From Clostridium carboxidivorans P7 (GTDB taxonomy: Bacteria; Bacillota; Clostridia; Clostridiales; Clostridiaceae), in the NCBI RefSeq assembly GCF_001038625.1, contig NZ_CP011803.1, forward strand, positions 5,208,001-5,272,000: a stretch of 64,000 bases of DNA, in the 5' to 3' direction. A program made the position numbers and the translations under genes. Below, one piece after another: positions 54,075 to 63,761 of this stretch (position 1 is its first letter; each line of letters begins with the position of its first letter). The notes beneath the pieces were generated by a model, which was given only the letters and a program-made list of their open reading frames with translations, searched no databases and was not told where the DNA came from.

Positions 54075-56150
54075 ATGGAAGAATTATCCATAAGGAATTT
54101 TTTTGCCAAAGAAAAAACAAATAAGATAATTATTTTTATTTTAACATTTATATTTATTTTTTCTGTATTAGTAACATCGATAGTAACTAAGAAGTATAGC
54201 TTGAAGGAAGGCGACATTGCTAAGGTAGATATAAAAGCACCGAGAGAAGTTAGAGATGAAGTATCTACAGCAGCAAGAATACAGCAGGCGACTGATTCTG
54301 TACCTATACAATATAATAAAAAACCGGAAGTAAAAACTGAAATTATAAATAAAATAAATTCATTTTTTTCTAAGTTGGTACAAGTAAAAGATGGTACTGG
54401 TGAAGAAAAAGATAAGCTACAAAAGTTAAAAAGCAATGTGGAAATAAGCTTATCAGATGATGATTATTTAACTCTTATAAGGCTAAGTAAAGAGGATTTG
54501 AAAACTGTTCAAGATTTTTCAATTAAAAACATGGCTGATATATATGATAACAATAATATAAGTGATAATAGTCAAAAGGATAATCAGGAGGATATTAAAA
54601 AAGCACAGGAAAGCATACAACTAAAAGTAAATGGATCAAAAATTCCTAAATCATTAAAAGACATATCAGCTAGCATAGGATATGCTTTAATTACTCCTAA
54701 TTTTTTCTACGATAAGGACAAAACTGAAGAGCTAAAAAAGGAAGCAATAAAAAAAGTTGTTCCTGTTATGATAAAGAAAGATCAGATAATAGTAAAAGAA
54801 GGAGAACCGGTTGCTAAGTATCAAATAGAAATATTAAAGGATTTAGGTCTTTTAAATAGCAACTATCATTTTGAATGGTACATATATATTTGTTTAAGCA
54901 TACTAATTTTACTAATAATGTTTCTACAGTGGTTTTATCTTTATAAGTATCATAATAACGTATATAGTGATACTAACAAGCTTATAATGATAAATATATT
55001 GAATTGCATAGCTATACTTTTGGCTAGAAGTTTATCTGTAATTTCACCATTTTTAATACCTTTAGCTTGCATACCTATGATTTTTACACTTTTAGTAAAT
55101 TATAAGGTTTCTTTGGCTATAAGTGCGTTAAATTGTGTGCTTATAAGTAGAGCAGTTGAATTTAGTCCAGAAATAACTATATTAGCATTAGTAAATGTTG
55201 TTATTGGTGCTGTAATATTAAAAAAGATGCAGCAAAGAAATGATATTTTATATTCATCAATATACATTTCAATAATGAATGTAATTTTAACCTTTTCAGT
55301 AGGATTTTTATTGAGTAATAGTGTGGCAGATGTAACTCAAAAGGCGTTACTTGCATGTATTGGAAGTATATTATCTGGTATTCTTACTATTGGACTTCTT
55401 CCATTCTTTGAGAGTACTTTTGATGTTATAACTACTATAAAATTATTAGAAATATCAAATCCTAATCATCCTCTGCTAAAAAGGCTGTTAATGGAAGCTC
55501 CAGGAAGTTATCATCACAGTATTTTAGTTGGAAATCTTGCTGAAATAGCTGCAGAAGAAGTGGGTGGGAATCCAGTACTTGCAAGGGTTGCATCTTATTA
55601 TCATGATGTAGGAAAAATAAAGAGACCTTACTTTTTTAAAGAAAATCAATTAGGAAGTGATAATCCTCATGACAAAATTACTCCTAATTTAAGTACTCTT
55701 ATAATTACATCTCATGTAAAAGATGGTGTAGAATTAGCAAAACAGTATAAGATTCCAAAGGCTGTAAGAGATATAATAGAACAGCATCATGGAACATCTC
55801 TTGTAAAATATTTTTATGTAACTATGAAAAATTCTAGTGAAAGACCTGATGATGTTAAAGAAGAAGATTTTAGATATCCTGGACCTGTGCCTGAAACAAA
55901 GGAAGGCGCCATAATAATGTTAGCTGATGCAGTAGAAGCTGCAGTAAGGTCTATAAGTGAACCAACTAAGGGTAAAATTGAAGAAATGGTTAATAAAATT
56001 ATAAAAAATAGATTAAATGAAGGTCAACTAGATAATTGTAATCTTACATTAAAAGATATAAATAAAATAAGAAAATCCTTTTTAAAGGTTCTTACAGGGA
56101 TATATCATCAGAGAATAGAGTATCCTGAAGATAAATGGGCAAATAAGTAA
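54075..56150 (+). CDS. pgpH: 7TM-HD family c-di-AMP phosphodiesterase PgpH (YqfF)
   Basis: A 691-residue membrane enzyme. One N-terminal helix (about 22-45) precedes a large external 7TMR-HDED domain (to about 280). Seven helices follow (about 290-470), then a cytosolic HD domain with [45 protein letters not shown] and [12 protein letters not shown]; all metal ligands are present. PgpH hydrolyses c-di-AMP to pApA. The ATG at 54075 is preceded by AAAAGGTGGTTAAC; an in-frame ATG at 54048 lacks a site. The usual partner order pgpH-ybeY-dgkA is kept. Confidence 0.94.
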   Translation: MEELSIRNFFAKEKTNKIIIFILTFIFIFSVLVTSIVTKKYSLKEGDIAKVDIKAPREVRDEVSTAARIQQATDSVPIQYNKKPEVKTEIINKINSFFSKLVQVKDGTGEEKDKLQKLKSNVEISLSDDDYLTLIRLSKEDLKTVQDFSIKNMADIYDNNNISDNSQKDNQEDIKKAQESIQLKVNGSKIPKSLKDISASIGYALITPNFFYDKDKTEELKKEAIKKVVPVMIKKDQIIVKEGEPVAKYQIEILKDLGLLNSNYHFEWYIYICLSILILLIMFLQWFYLYKYHNNVYSDTNKLIMINILNCIAILLARSLSVISPFLIPLACIPMIFTLLVNYKVSLAISALNCVLISRAVEFSPEITILALVNVVIGAVILKKMQQRNDILYSSIYISIMNVILTFSVGFLLSNSVADVTQKALLACIGSILSGILTIGLLPFFESTFDVITTIKLLEISNPNHPLLKRLLMEAPGSYHHSILVGNLAEIAAEEVGGNPVLARVASYYHDVGKIKRPYFFKENQLGSDNPHDKITPNLSTLIITSHVKDGVELAKQYKIPKAVRDIIEQHHGTSLVKYFYVTMKNSSERPDDVKEEDFRYPGPVPETKEGAIIMLADAVEAAVRSISEPTKGKIEEMVNKIIKNRLNEGQLDNCNLTLKDINKIRKSFLKVLTGIYHQRIEYPEDKWANK

Positions 56151-56161
56151 GGAGTGTAAAT

Positions 56162-56662
56162 ATGATTTTTATAGATAATAGACAAAATAAAATAGAAATT
56201 TCAGATGAAATAGAAAAGAATATAGTAAGTATTATTGAGTATGCGCTGCAGGAGGAAAAAGTTAATATTCCTTGTGAAGTAAGTGTTATATTTGTTGATA
56301 ATGAAAAAATAAAAGAAATAAATAAGGAAAATAGAAATATTGATAAAGTTACAGATGTACTTTCTTTTCCAATGCTAGATTATGAAAAGGGAAAGGTATT
56401 TAAAGATACTTATAAAGATTTTAATTTTTCACATGTAGATTTAGATGAGGGAAGCTTGGTATTAGGAGATATAGTACTTTCTCTTGAAAAAGCAAAGGAA
56501 CAAAGTTTAGAATTTAATCATTCATTTATTAGAGAAGTAGTCTATCTTACCATACATTCAGTACTTCATTTGTTAGGATATGATCATATGGAAGAAGATG
56601 AAAAATCAATTATGAGAAAAAGGGAAGAGCAAATATTAGAAAAGTTCCATTTAACAAGGTAA
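56162..56662 (+). CDS. ybeY: Endoribonuclease YbeY (16S rRNA maturation)
   Basis: A 166-residue zinc metalloprotein. The metal motif is [11 protein letters not shown] (H-x3-H-x5-H) near residue 137. The preceding block [13 protein letters not shown] and [13 protein letters not shown] is typical. It takes part in 16S rRNA 3'-end maturation and ribosome quality control. AAGGAGTG precedes the ATG, 11 bases after pgpH. Likely translated from the same mRNA as pgpH and dgkA. Confidence 0.96.
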   Translation: MIFIDNRQNKIEISDEIEKNIVSIIEYALQEEKVNIPCEVSVIFVDNEKIKEINKENRNIDKVTDVLSFPMLDYEKGKVFKDTYKDFNFSHVDLDEGSLVLGDIVLSLEKAKEQSLEFNHSFIREVVYLTIHSVLHLLGYDHMEEDEKSIMRKREEQILEKFHLTR

Positions 56663-56681
56663 ATACATATAAAGAAAGTAG

Positions 56682-57392
56682 ATGAAAGTTATGAGAGAAG
56701 TTAGAAAACTACTTGACAGTTTCAACTATGCTATAGAAGGAATTATATATGCAGTTAGAACTCAGAGAAATATGAAAATACATATGATTTCAGCTCTATT
56801 AGTACTAACTGCCTGCTTTTTTTATGATTTAAGTAAAATAGAACTTTTAGCCATAACAATAACTATCAGTATGGTAATTATGGCTGAACTTATAAACACA
56901 GCTATAGAGTTTGCTGTGGATGCTACAACAAATTACTACCACCCTCTGGTAAAGGTTGCTAAAAATGTGGCAGCTGGAGGGGTTCTAATAACAGCCATAA
57001 ATGCTGTAGTTGTAGGATATATAATATTTTGGGACAAATTGAAGTATATAAACTTTATATTGATAATGAAGGTGAAAAGTACTAGTCCATATGTTATTTT
57101 TATAATACTAGCTATTGTATGTATAACTACTTTAGTAGCAAAAGCTATTTTTGGAGAAGGAACACCTCTTAAAGGAGGTATGCCAAGTGGTCACAGTGCA
57201 ATAGCTTTTTCTATAGCTACTACTATAGCGCTTATTACTGGCCAATTAGCAGTAGTAATTTTAAGTTATATATTAGCTTTTATAGTTGCTCAAAGTAGAG
57301 TAGATTCCGAAATACATTCTATAGTTGAAGTTATTGTAGGAGGAATTTTTGGAACCTTAATTACTATATTATTGTTTAGAATATTCGGATAA
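56682..57392 (+). CDS. dgkA: Fusion of DgkA-type lipid kinase and PAP2 phosphatase
   Basis: A 236-residue membrane protein of two fused modules. Residues 1-125 are an undecaprenol/diacylglycerol kinase with the signature MAELINTAIEFAVDATTNYYHP. Residues about 135-236 are a PAP2 phosphatase-like domain with KGGMPSGHSAIAFSIA and SRVDSEIHSIVEVIVGG. One module phosphorylates undecaprenol and the other could dephosphorylate lipid pyrophosphates, so the protein may help recycle the cell-wall carrier lipid (inference). ATG 56682 or 56691; both have weak ribosome sites (AAAGAAAG). The cdd gene usual before era is absent. Confidence 0.9.
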   Translation: MKVMREVRKLLDSFNYAIEGIIYAVRTQRNMKIHMISALLVLTACFFYDLSKIELLAITITISMVIMAELINTAIEFAVDATTNYYHPLVKVAKNVAAGGVLITAINAVVVGYIIFWDKLKYINFILIMKVKSTSPYVIFIILAIVCITTLVAKAIFGEGTPLKGGMPSGHSAIAFSIATTIALITGQLAVVILSYILAFIVAQSRVDSEIHSIVEVIVGGIFGTLITILLFRIFG

Positions 57393-57563
57393 AATGCTTT
57401 GAACTATTTATATTACAGATGTTAATAAAATAAAATATTGCAATGAATGAAGATAGTGCTATAATTTATTTACAACTTAATTATAATAAATATTAGAAAT
57501 ATAGAGAAAATATTAGTATAAACTTTTTACTTAAGAAAGATTATAAAAATAAGGAGAGAATTT

Positions 57564-58445
57564 ATGTTTAAATCAGGATTCATAACAATAATAGGAAGGC
57601 CTAATGTGGGAAAGTCAACACTATTAAATTCAATAATGGGAGAAAAATTATCCATTGTTTCTTGTAAGCCTCAAACAACAAGAAATAATATACAAACTAT
57701 ACTTACAGAAAAAGATTTTCAGCTTGTATTTGTTGATACTCCTGGTATTCACAAACCAAAACATAAACTTGGCGAGTTTATGGTTAAAATAGCACAGGAT
57801 TCAATAAAAGAAGTAGATTTAATATTATTCCTTACAAATCCAGAAGATGAGATTGGAAAAGGGGATATGTACATACTTGAACAATTAAAGGAATGTAATG
57901 TACCTGTATTTTTAGTTCTAAATAAAATTGATGAAAATACTCAAGAAAGAGTTGCAAAAACCTTAGATAACTATTCAAAGGTATTTAGTTTTGCAGAAAT
58001 TATACCTATATCTGCATTAAAAGGAAAAAATGTAGATGAATTAAAGGAACTCATGGTAAAGTACATGCATGAAGGGCCTAAATATTATCCAGAAGATATG
58101 ATTACAGATCAACAGGAAAGATTTGTTGTAGCGGAAACTATAAGGGAAAAAGCATTAAGATTACTTTCTCAAGAAGTGCCACATGGTACAGCTGTAGAAA
58201 TTATATCTATGAAAAAGGATGAAAAGGGCATGTACCATATAGATGCTACTATATTGTGTGAAAAAGACTCACATAAAGGTATAATAATAGGCAAGAATGG
58301 TTCTATGCTTAAGAAGATATCCACTTATGCTAGACAAGATATAGAAAAATTTTTGCAAACTAGAGTTAATTTGAAGCTTTGGGTTAAAGTAAAGAAAGAG
58401 TGGAGAGATAGTTCAAGTATGTTAAAAGAACTTGGTTATAAATAA
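57564..58445 (+). CDS. era: GTPase Era
   Basis: A 293-residue GTPase for 30S assembly. G1 [13 protein letters not shown]2 [13 protein letters not shown]3 [11 protein letters not shown]4 LNKIDENT and the C-terminal KH domain ([20 protein letters not shown]) that binds the 16S rRNA 3' end. ATAAGGAGAGAA precedes the ATG. A TATAAT near 57463 may be part of an era promoter, since 171 bases separate it from dgkA. It is followed by a palindrome at 58456-58476 and recO. Confidence 0.97.
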   Translation: MFKSGFITIIGRPNVGKSTLLNSIMGEKLSIVSCKPQTTRNNIQTILTEKDFQLVFVDTPGIHKPKHKLGEFMVKIAQDSIKEVDLILFLTNPEDEIGKGDMYILEQLKECNVPVFLVLNKIDENTQERVAKTLDNYSKVFSFAEIIPISALKGKNVDELKELMVKYMHEGPKYYPEDMITDQQERFVVAETIREKALRLLSQEVPHGTAVEIISMKKDEKGMYHIDATILCEKDSHKGIIIGKNGSMLKKISTYARQDIEKFLQTRVNLKLWVKVKKEWRDSSSMLKELGYK

Positions 58446-58455
58446 ATTGCACACA

Positions 58456-58476
58456 CTAAGTATATAATATACTTAG
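58456..58476. promoter_or_regulatory. Perfect 9-bp palindrome upstream of recO
   Basis: CTAAGTATA-TAA-TATACTTAG, entirely AT-rich except the ends, 11 bases after the era stop. A second small palindrome CGAAATATATATTCG lies at 58481-58495. They may be an operator or a weak terminator. No T-tract follows. Confidence 0.5.
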
Positions 58477-58567
58477 AATACGAAATATATATTCGATTAT
58501 TATTAATTTTCAAAGTATACCACAAAAATTGTAAAATGTGTTGGTAGAGTGTGGAGGGGGTGGTTTT

Positions 58568-59314
58568 CTGTCCATATTTAAGACCAGGGCTGTAGTTATA
58601 AAAACTCAAGATATAAAAGAATCAGACAAACTTGTTTGGCTATTTAGTGAAAAGTTGGGAAAGATATCGACTATTGCGAAAGGTTCGAAAAAAAGTAGTA
58701 ATAAATTATTTACTAGTACTTTGCAATTTTCCTATGGAGACTATGTAGTTTACAAAGGGAAAAGTCTTTATGTAATTAATGAAAGCACAGCTATAGATTC
58801 ATTCCAAGAACTACTTAATGATTTAGATAAATTAACTTATGCATCTTATTTTTGTGAAATTATAGACATATCCATGCAGGATGAAGAAAGTAACAGGGAA
58901 CTTTTCAAATTACTAATTACAGCTTTTTATTTTTTAAAGAATAAGGTTGTTGATATAGAAATTTTAGCAAGAGCTTTTGAAATAAAAGCTTTACAAGCTA
59001 CAGGATATGGTTTTAATTTAGAACATTGCTGTATGTGTAGAAAAAAAATAAATACTTCTAACTATATAAGTTTCCAGTATTCTGGAGGGGTTTGCCAAGA
59101 ATGTGCAAAAGTCAATGGTATTAATGTAAGTTATCCAGCATATAACGCTCTTAAATATATATCTAAAATTCCTCTAGAAAATGTATATAGAGTTAATTTA
59201 TCAAAAGAAATAAAAGATGAGCTTTACAAAGTATTATCTCAATTTATTGATCAAAGTTATTTTAGAAGACCTAAAAGTTTGGATATACTTAATTGTTTAA
59301 CAAAATTTGAATGA
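58568..59314 (+). CDS. recO: DNA repair protein RecO, probable CTG start
   Basis: A 248-residue recombination mediator that loads RecA with RecF/RecR. OB-fold N-terminus ([40 protein letters not shown]) and a zinc site CCMCRKK...GGVCQEC (about residues 150-185). The start is unusual. Upstream in-frame GTG 58538 and TTG 58541 have no ribosome site, while GGAGGGGG at 58553-58560 lies seven bases before CTG 58568. That start gives the family N-terminus [14 protein letters not shown] initiation is rare and would imply weak expression. Usual neighbour era is present. Confidence 0.9.
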   Translation: MSIFKTRAVVIKTQDIKESDKLVWLFSEKLGKISTIAKGSKKSSNKLFTSTLQFSYGDYVVYKGKSLYVINESTAIDSFQELLNDLDKLTYASYFCEIIDISMQDEESNRELFKLLITAFYFLKNKVVDIEILARAFEIKALQATGYGFNLEHCCMCRKKINTSNYISFQYSGGVCQECAKVNGINVSYPAYNALKYISKIPLENVYRVNLSKEIKDELYKVLSQFIDQSYFRRPKSLDILNCLTKFE

Positions 59315-59365
59315 TGTGAAATTTAAATTATATAATTGATAAACTATTAAAAAGGAGTGAAGTAA

Positions 59366-59941
59366 ATGAGTGAGATTACATTAGAAAAAATTGATATCGT
59401 AAGAGAGAGAACTGGAGTTACTTATACAGAAGCTAAGGAAGCCTTGGAGGTTTGTGAAGCAAATGTAGTGGATGCATTAATATATCTTGAGCAAAATAAA
59501 AAATCAACTATGAATGACATATATACAACAAAAGATGAATTTTTAGATTGGATAAAGGATCTAGTTAAAAAAGGCAACATAAATAGAATAAAGATAAAAA
59601 AAGATGATAAAATAGTTGTTGATATTCCTGTTAATGCAGGTATTGCGGCCACTTTGACAGTATTAGTATGGCCACCACTTATTGCTATAGGCATATTAAC
59701 AGCAGTGTTTACTAAAGTTACTATAGAAATTACTAAGGATGATGGAAGTATAGAAATAGTAAATAAAGTTATAAAAACTAATATGAAAGATACAATGCAA
59801 GATGTAAAAGATAAGGTATTTGATGCTGCCAATACTGTAAAAGAAAAATTTTCAGGTAAAAATGAAAATAAAAAAGAAGAAAATACTTATAGCTATACTG
59901 TAAAGTTTGATGATATAGAAAATGATGATAAGGATAAATAA
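59366..59941 (+). CDS. UBA/TS-N and DUF4342 domain protein
   Basis: A 191-residue protein. Residues 1-45 (EKIDIVRERTGVTYTEAKEALEVCEANVVDALIYLE) look like a UBA/TS-N helical domain as in EF-Ts. Then comes a DUF4342 region (about 70-120) with KKDDKIVVDIPVNAGIAATL, a hydrophobic stretch WPPLIAIGILTAVF and a charged, Lys/Asp-rich tail. The hydrophobic piece may associate with membrane. Function unknown. AAAGGAGTGAAGTAA precedes the ATG at 59366. It sits 51 bases after recO and before the terminator at 59976-60019. Such proteins occur at this place in several clostridia. Confidence 0.85.
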   Translation: MSEITLEKIDIVRERTGVTYTEAKEALEVCEANVVDALIYLEQNKKSTMNDIYTTKDEFLDWIKDLVKKGNINRIKIKKDDKIVVDIPVNAGIAATLTVLVWPPLIAIGILTAVFTKVTIEITKDDGSIEIVNKVIKTNMKDTMQDVKDKVFDAANTVKEKFSGKNENKKEENTYSYTVKFDDIENDDKDK

Positions 59942-59975
59942 GGCTGAAAAATAATTGGAAAGTCAGCGATAAATA

Positions 59976-60019
59976 AATTTCTAAGTACTAGGTTCTATTT
60001 AGCCTAATACTTAGAAATT
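59976..60019 (+). terminator. Terminator-like hairpin after the DUF4342 gene
   Basis: AATTTCTAAGTACTAGG and CCTAATACTTAGAAATT pair with one mismatch around a ten-base loop, followed by ATTATT. A long but AT-rich stem with a weak T-tract. Confidence 0.75.
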
Positions 60020-60365
60020 ATTATTCAGAGATATAGATGTTCTTTATTCTAGAAATATAAAACTAGAGTATTGTAATTGATAGTCAAAGAATAAGATTTT
60101 CATTGCTGATTTTTTATTATATCATAAAATAAATACATAATTTGGATTAATTGTTCATAAATGAAATTTAAAGATAATTAATGAAAATTAAAGAAAAGTA
60201 TGATTAATGTAGAATATTCAGTCAATTTAAAACAAAAAATAAAAGTTATATATTACTTATTGCTGTATAATGTTATAATAATGATAAGTACATATAATAC
60301 ACTAAAGCTGAGTAAAACTTCTTTAACTAAAATTTTTATCTAAAAGTTAAGGATAAAGAGGGAGG
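60020..60365. other. AT-rich spacer with probable promoter before the YqzB-like regulator
   Basis: About 350 bases with no open frame that I would call a gene. TATAAT at 60266-60271 (in TGCTGTATAATG) is a good extended -10 candidate for the regulator gene; the -35 is unclear. No riboswitch or repeat is recognised. Confidence 0.6.
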
Positions 60366-61007
60366 GTGAGCATTATTAAGTTATCACCAAGGCAGGAACA
60401 AATAATAAAATTAGTAAAAGAGTATGAGCCTATAACAAGTGAAAAATTAGCATCTAAATTGAATGTTACAAGGGCTGCACTGAGGCCAGATCTGGCTGTA
60501 TTAACTATGACAAGTATCCTAGATGCAAAGCCAAAGGTGGGGTATATATATTCACAAAAGCCTTCTTATAGTTTGGTATATGATTATATAAGAAATATCA
60601 AGGTACAGGATATAATGTCTAAGCCTGTAGTAGTGGATGAAAATACAACAGTGTATGATGCTATAGTACATTTATTTTTGAATGATGTAGGAACATTATT
60701 TATAGAAAATAATGGAGTACTTACTGGTGCTGTTTCAAGAAAAGATTTTCTTAAAATAGCTATGGGTGGTACGGATATGCATAAAGTACCTGTAGGTATA
60801 ATAATGACTAGGATGCCTAATATTGTGTTTGTTGAAAAAGAGGATAATGCATATTTAGCTGCACATAAAATAATGGAACATGAAGTAGATAGTTTACCTG
60901 TAGTAGAAAAGTCTTATAATGGAACAAAGGAAATACTTAGAATTGTTGGCAAGGTTTCTAAAACTAATATAACAAGATTGTTTGTAAAAATGGGGGAAAA
61001 TAGCTAA
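60366..61007 (+). CDS. HTH-CBS transcriptional regulator, YqzB/CcpN type
   Basis: A protein of about 210-213 residues. N-terminal winged helix (LSPRQEQIIKLVKEYEPITS, KLNVTRAALRPDLAVLTMTS) and two CBS domains (about 80-205; VQDIMSKPVVVDENTTVYDA and MTRMPNIVFVEKEDN) that would sense adenine nucleotides or related ligands. This is the CcpN/YqzB family, which in Bacillus represses gluconeogenic genes. Here it directly precedes ppdK, a fitting target. The start is odd: GGAGG at 60361-60365 touches the GTG at 60366, so initiation may use ATT at 60372 or 60375 instead. No yqfL (PPDK regulatory protein) is seen. Confidence 0.88.
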   Translation: MSIIKLSPRQEQIIKLVKEYEPITSEKLASKLNVTRAALRPDLAVLTMTSILDAKPKVGYIYSQKPSYSLVYDYIRNIKVQDIMSKPVVVDENTTVYDAIVHLFLNDVGTLFIENNGVLTGAVSRKDFLKIAMGGTDMHKVPVGIIMTRMPNIVFVEKEDNAYLAAHKIMEHEVDSLPVVEKSYNGTKEILRIVGKVSKTNITRLFVKMGENS

Positions 61008-61092
61008 ATTATAAATTGTTAGGTAGCGGATAAATATCCGTTAACATATACAAAAAAATATAGCAAAAAAACAATCAAAGGGGATGTTACTT

Positions 61093-63726
61093 ATGGAAAA
61101 CAAAAAATACGTTTATCTTTTTAGTGAAGGTAATGCCACGATGAGAAATTTGTTAGGTGGAAAAGGTGCTAATCTTGCAGAAATGACAAATTTGGGGATA
61201 CCAGTTCCGCAAGGTTTTACAGTGTCCACTGAAGCCTGCACTAAATATTATGAAGATGGTAAAGTAATAAATGAAGATATAGTTTCTCAGGTTTATAGAG
61301 CATTGAGTACTATGGAAGAAAAGACAAATAAAAAGTTTGGAAATGTAGAAAATCCTTTATTAGTTTCAGTAAGATCAGGAGCCAGAGTTTCAATGCCAGG
61401 AATGATGGACACAATTTTAAATTTAGGACTAAATGATAATACTGTAGAAGGCTTAAGTAAACTAACAAATAATGAAAGATTTGCTTATGATTCTTATAGA
61501 AGATTCATACAAATGTTCTCAGATGTAGTTATGGGGATTGAAAAAAGAAAGTTTGAAGATGTACTAGATAAAGTTAAAGAAGTTAAAGGAGCTAAATTTG
61601 ATACAGATTTAAGTGCTTCAGATTTAAAAGAGATAGTAAAACAATTTAAAGGTATATACATGAAAGAAATGGGCAAACCATTTCCACAAGAGCCTAAAGA
61701 ACAGTTAATTGAGTCTATAACTGCAGTATTTAGATCTTGGGATAATCCAAGAGCCATTGTTTATAGGAGATTGAATGATATACCAGGAGATTGGGGAACT
61801 GCTGTAAATGTTCAATCAATGGTATTTGGTAATATGGGAGAAACATCAGGAACAGGTGTTGCATTTACTAGAAACCCAGCTACTGGTGAAAAACTTATAT
61901 TTGGAGAATATTTGATCAATGCACAAGGTGAAGATGTTGTTGCAGGTATAAGAACACCTCAACCAATTGCAAAATTAAAAGGGGATTTGCCAGAATGCTA
62001 TGAGCAATTTATGAGTATAGCACAAAATCTTGAAAATCATTATAAAGATATGCAGGATATGGAATTCACTATAGAGCAAGGCAAATTATATTTCTTACAA
62101 ACAAGAAATGGTAAGAGGACAGCTCAAGCTGCATTAAAAGTAGCTGTTGATATGGTTAATGAAGGTTTAATTACAAAGAAGGAAGCTATATTAAAAGTTG
62201 AACCTAAACAACTTGATGCGCTTTTACATCCCAACTTCGATCAAACAGAAATAAAAAATGCCAAGGTGATAGCTAAAGGATTACCTGCATCACCAGGGGC
62301 TGCTTGTGGTAAGGTTTACTTTACGGCAGAAGAAGCTAAAGAGCATCATGAACAGGGAGAAAAAGTAGTACTTGTAAGATTGGAAACTTCCCCTGAAGAT
62401 ATAGAAGGAATGGCTGCAGCTGAAGGAATACTTACAGCTAGAGGTGGAATGACTTCACATGCGGCAGTAGTTGCAAGAGGCATGGGTACTTGCTGCGTAG
62501 CTGGTTGCGGCGATATAAGAATAAATGAAAAGAATGAAACTTTTGAAGTAAGTGGAAATGTATACCATAAGGGAGATTACATATCACTAGATGGTAGTAC
62601 AGGAAATGTATATGGTCAAGCAATTAAAACAGTAGAACCAGAAATAAGTGGTTATTTTGGAACATTTATGGCTTGGGCAGATGATATAAGAACATTAAAA
62701 GTTAGAACTAATGCAGATACTCCAAGAGATGCGATGCATGCGGTTAAGTTTGGAGCTGAGGGTGTAGGACTTTGCAGAACAGAGCATATGTTCTTTGATG
62801 AGGATAGAATACCAGCAGTTAGAGAGATGATAATTTCAAAAACTGAAGAACAAAGAAGAAAAGCTTTGGTTAAATTGCTGCCAATGCAAAGAGAAGATTT
62901 TATAGGAATTTATGAAGCTATGGAAGGCAAACCAGTAACTATAAGATTTTTGGATCCACCACTACATGAATTCTTACCTACTGATGAAGAGGACATTAAA
63001 GATTTAGCTAAAGAAATGGAAGTAGGCTTTGAAGAATTAAAGGCAACAGTTGCATCTTTACATGAAGTTAACCCAATGATGGGACATAGAGGATGCAGAC
63101 TTGCAGTATCTTATCCTGAAATAGCAGAAATGCAAACAAGAGCAATAATAGAAGCTGCTATAGATGTTAAAAAGAGAAAGAACTATGATATAGTTCCTGA
63201 AATAATGATTCCACTTATAGGTGAGATTAAGGAATTAAAATTTGTAAAGGATATAGTTGTAAGGGTTGCTAATGAAATAATAGATAAATCAGGTATCAAA
63301 TTAAAATATTTAGTAGGTACTATGATAGAAATACCAAGAGCTGCTATTACAGCTGATGAAATAGCTAAAGAAGCTGAATTCTTCTCATTTGGAACAAATG
63401 ATTTAACTCAATTAACATTTGGTTTCTCAAGAGATGATGCAGGTAAATTCTTAGGCGATTACTATGATAAGAAGATATATGAATCTGATCCATTCCAGAG
63501 ATTAGACCAATCTGGAGTTGGCAAACTTGTTAAGATGGGTGTAGAGCTTGGAAAACAAACAAGACCTGATATTCATCTTGGAATATGTGGAGAACACGGT
63601 GGAGATCCATCTTCTGTTGAATTTTGCCACAGTGTTGGACTTGATTATGTATCATGTTCACCATTTAGAGTTCCAGTAGCAAGACTTGCTGCTGCACAGG
63701 CTGAAGTTAAAAATCCAAGAAAGTAA
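61093..63726 (+). CDS. ppdK: Pyruvate, phosphate dikinase
   Basis: An 877-residue enzyme interconverting pyruvate + ATP + Pi and phosphoenolpyruvate + AMP + PPi. The N-terminal ATP-grasp domain (LGGKGANLAEMTNLGIPVPQ, SVRSGARVSMPGMMDTILNL) is followed by the central phosphohistidine domain GGMTSHAAVVARGMG and the C-terminal PEP/pyruvate TIM barrel with GICGEHGGDPSSVEF and the catalytic cysteine. The ATG at 61093 follows AAAGGGG by nine bases; the ATG at 61084 lies right beside that site. The upstream HTH-CBS gene may regulate it. Closed by a terminator shared with the converging gene. Confidence 0.97.
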   Translation: MENKKYVYLFSEGNATMRNLLGGKGANLAEMTNLGIPVPQGFTVSTEACTKYYEDGKVINEDIVSQVYRALSTMEEKTNKKFGNVENPLLVSVRSGARVSMPGMMDTILNLGLNDNTVEGLSKLTNNERFAYDSYRRFIQMFSDVVMGIEKRKFEDVLDKVKEVKGAKFDTDLSASDLKEIVKQFKGIYMKEMGKPFPQEPKEQLIESITAVFRSWDNPRAIVYRRLNDIPGDWGTAVNVQSMVFGNMGETSGTGVAFTRNPATGEKLIFGEYLINAQGEDVVAGIRTPQPIAKLKGDLPECYEQFMSIAQNLENHYKDMQDMEFTIEQGKLYFLQTRNGKRTAQAALKVAVDMVNEGLITKKEAILKVEPKQLDALLHPNFDQTEIKNAKVIAKGLPASPGAACGKVYFTAEEAKEHHEQGEKVVLVRLETSPEDIEGMAAAEGILTARGGMTSHAAVVARGMGTCCVAGCGDIRINEKNETFEVSGNVYHKGDYISLDGSTGNVYGQAIKTVEPEISGYFGTFMAWADDIRTLKVRTNADTPRDAMHAVKFGAEGVGLCRTEHMFFDEDRIPAVREMIISKTEEQRRKALVKLLPMQREDFIGIYEAMEGKPVTIRFLDPPLHEFLPTDEEDIKDLAKEMEVGFEELKATVASLHEVNPMMGHRGCRLAVSYPEIAEMQTRAIIEAAIDVKKRKNYDIVPEIMIPLIGEIKELKFVKDIVVRVANEIIDKSGIKLKYLVGTMIEIPRAAITADEIAKEAEFFSFGTNDLTQLTFGFSRDDAGKFLGDYYDKKIYESDPFQRLDQSGVGKLVKMGVELGKQTRPDIHLGICGEHGGDPSSVEFCHSVGLDYVSCSPFRVPVARLAAAQAEVKNPRK

Positions 63727-63731
63727 AATAT

Positions 63732-63761
63732 TAAACTGCTGGCTTTAAGTCAGCAGTTTTG
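63732..63761. terminator. Rho-independent terminator after ppdK
   Basis: AAACTGCTG and CAGCAGTTT around the loop GCTTTAAGT, followed by TTGTT. It also lies just beyond the stop codon of the converging minus-strand gene. Confidence 0.88.

Noticed and set aside
53900-54436. Minus-strand open frame of 178 codons
   Set aside because: It overlaps the hairpin region and the start of pgpH in antisense, has no convincing ribosome site and shows no known family features.
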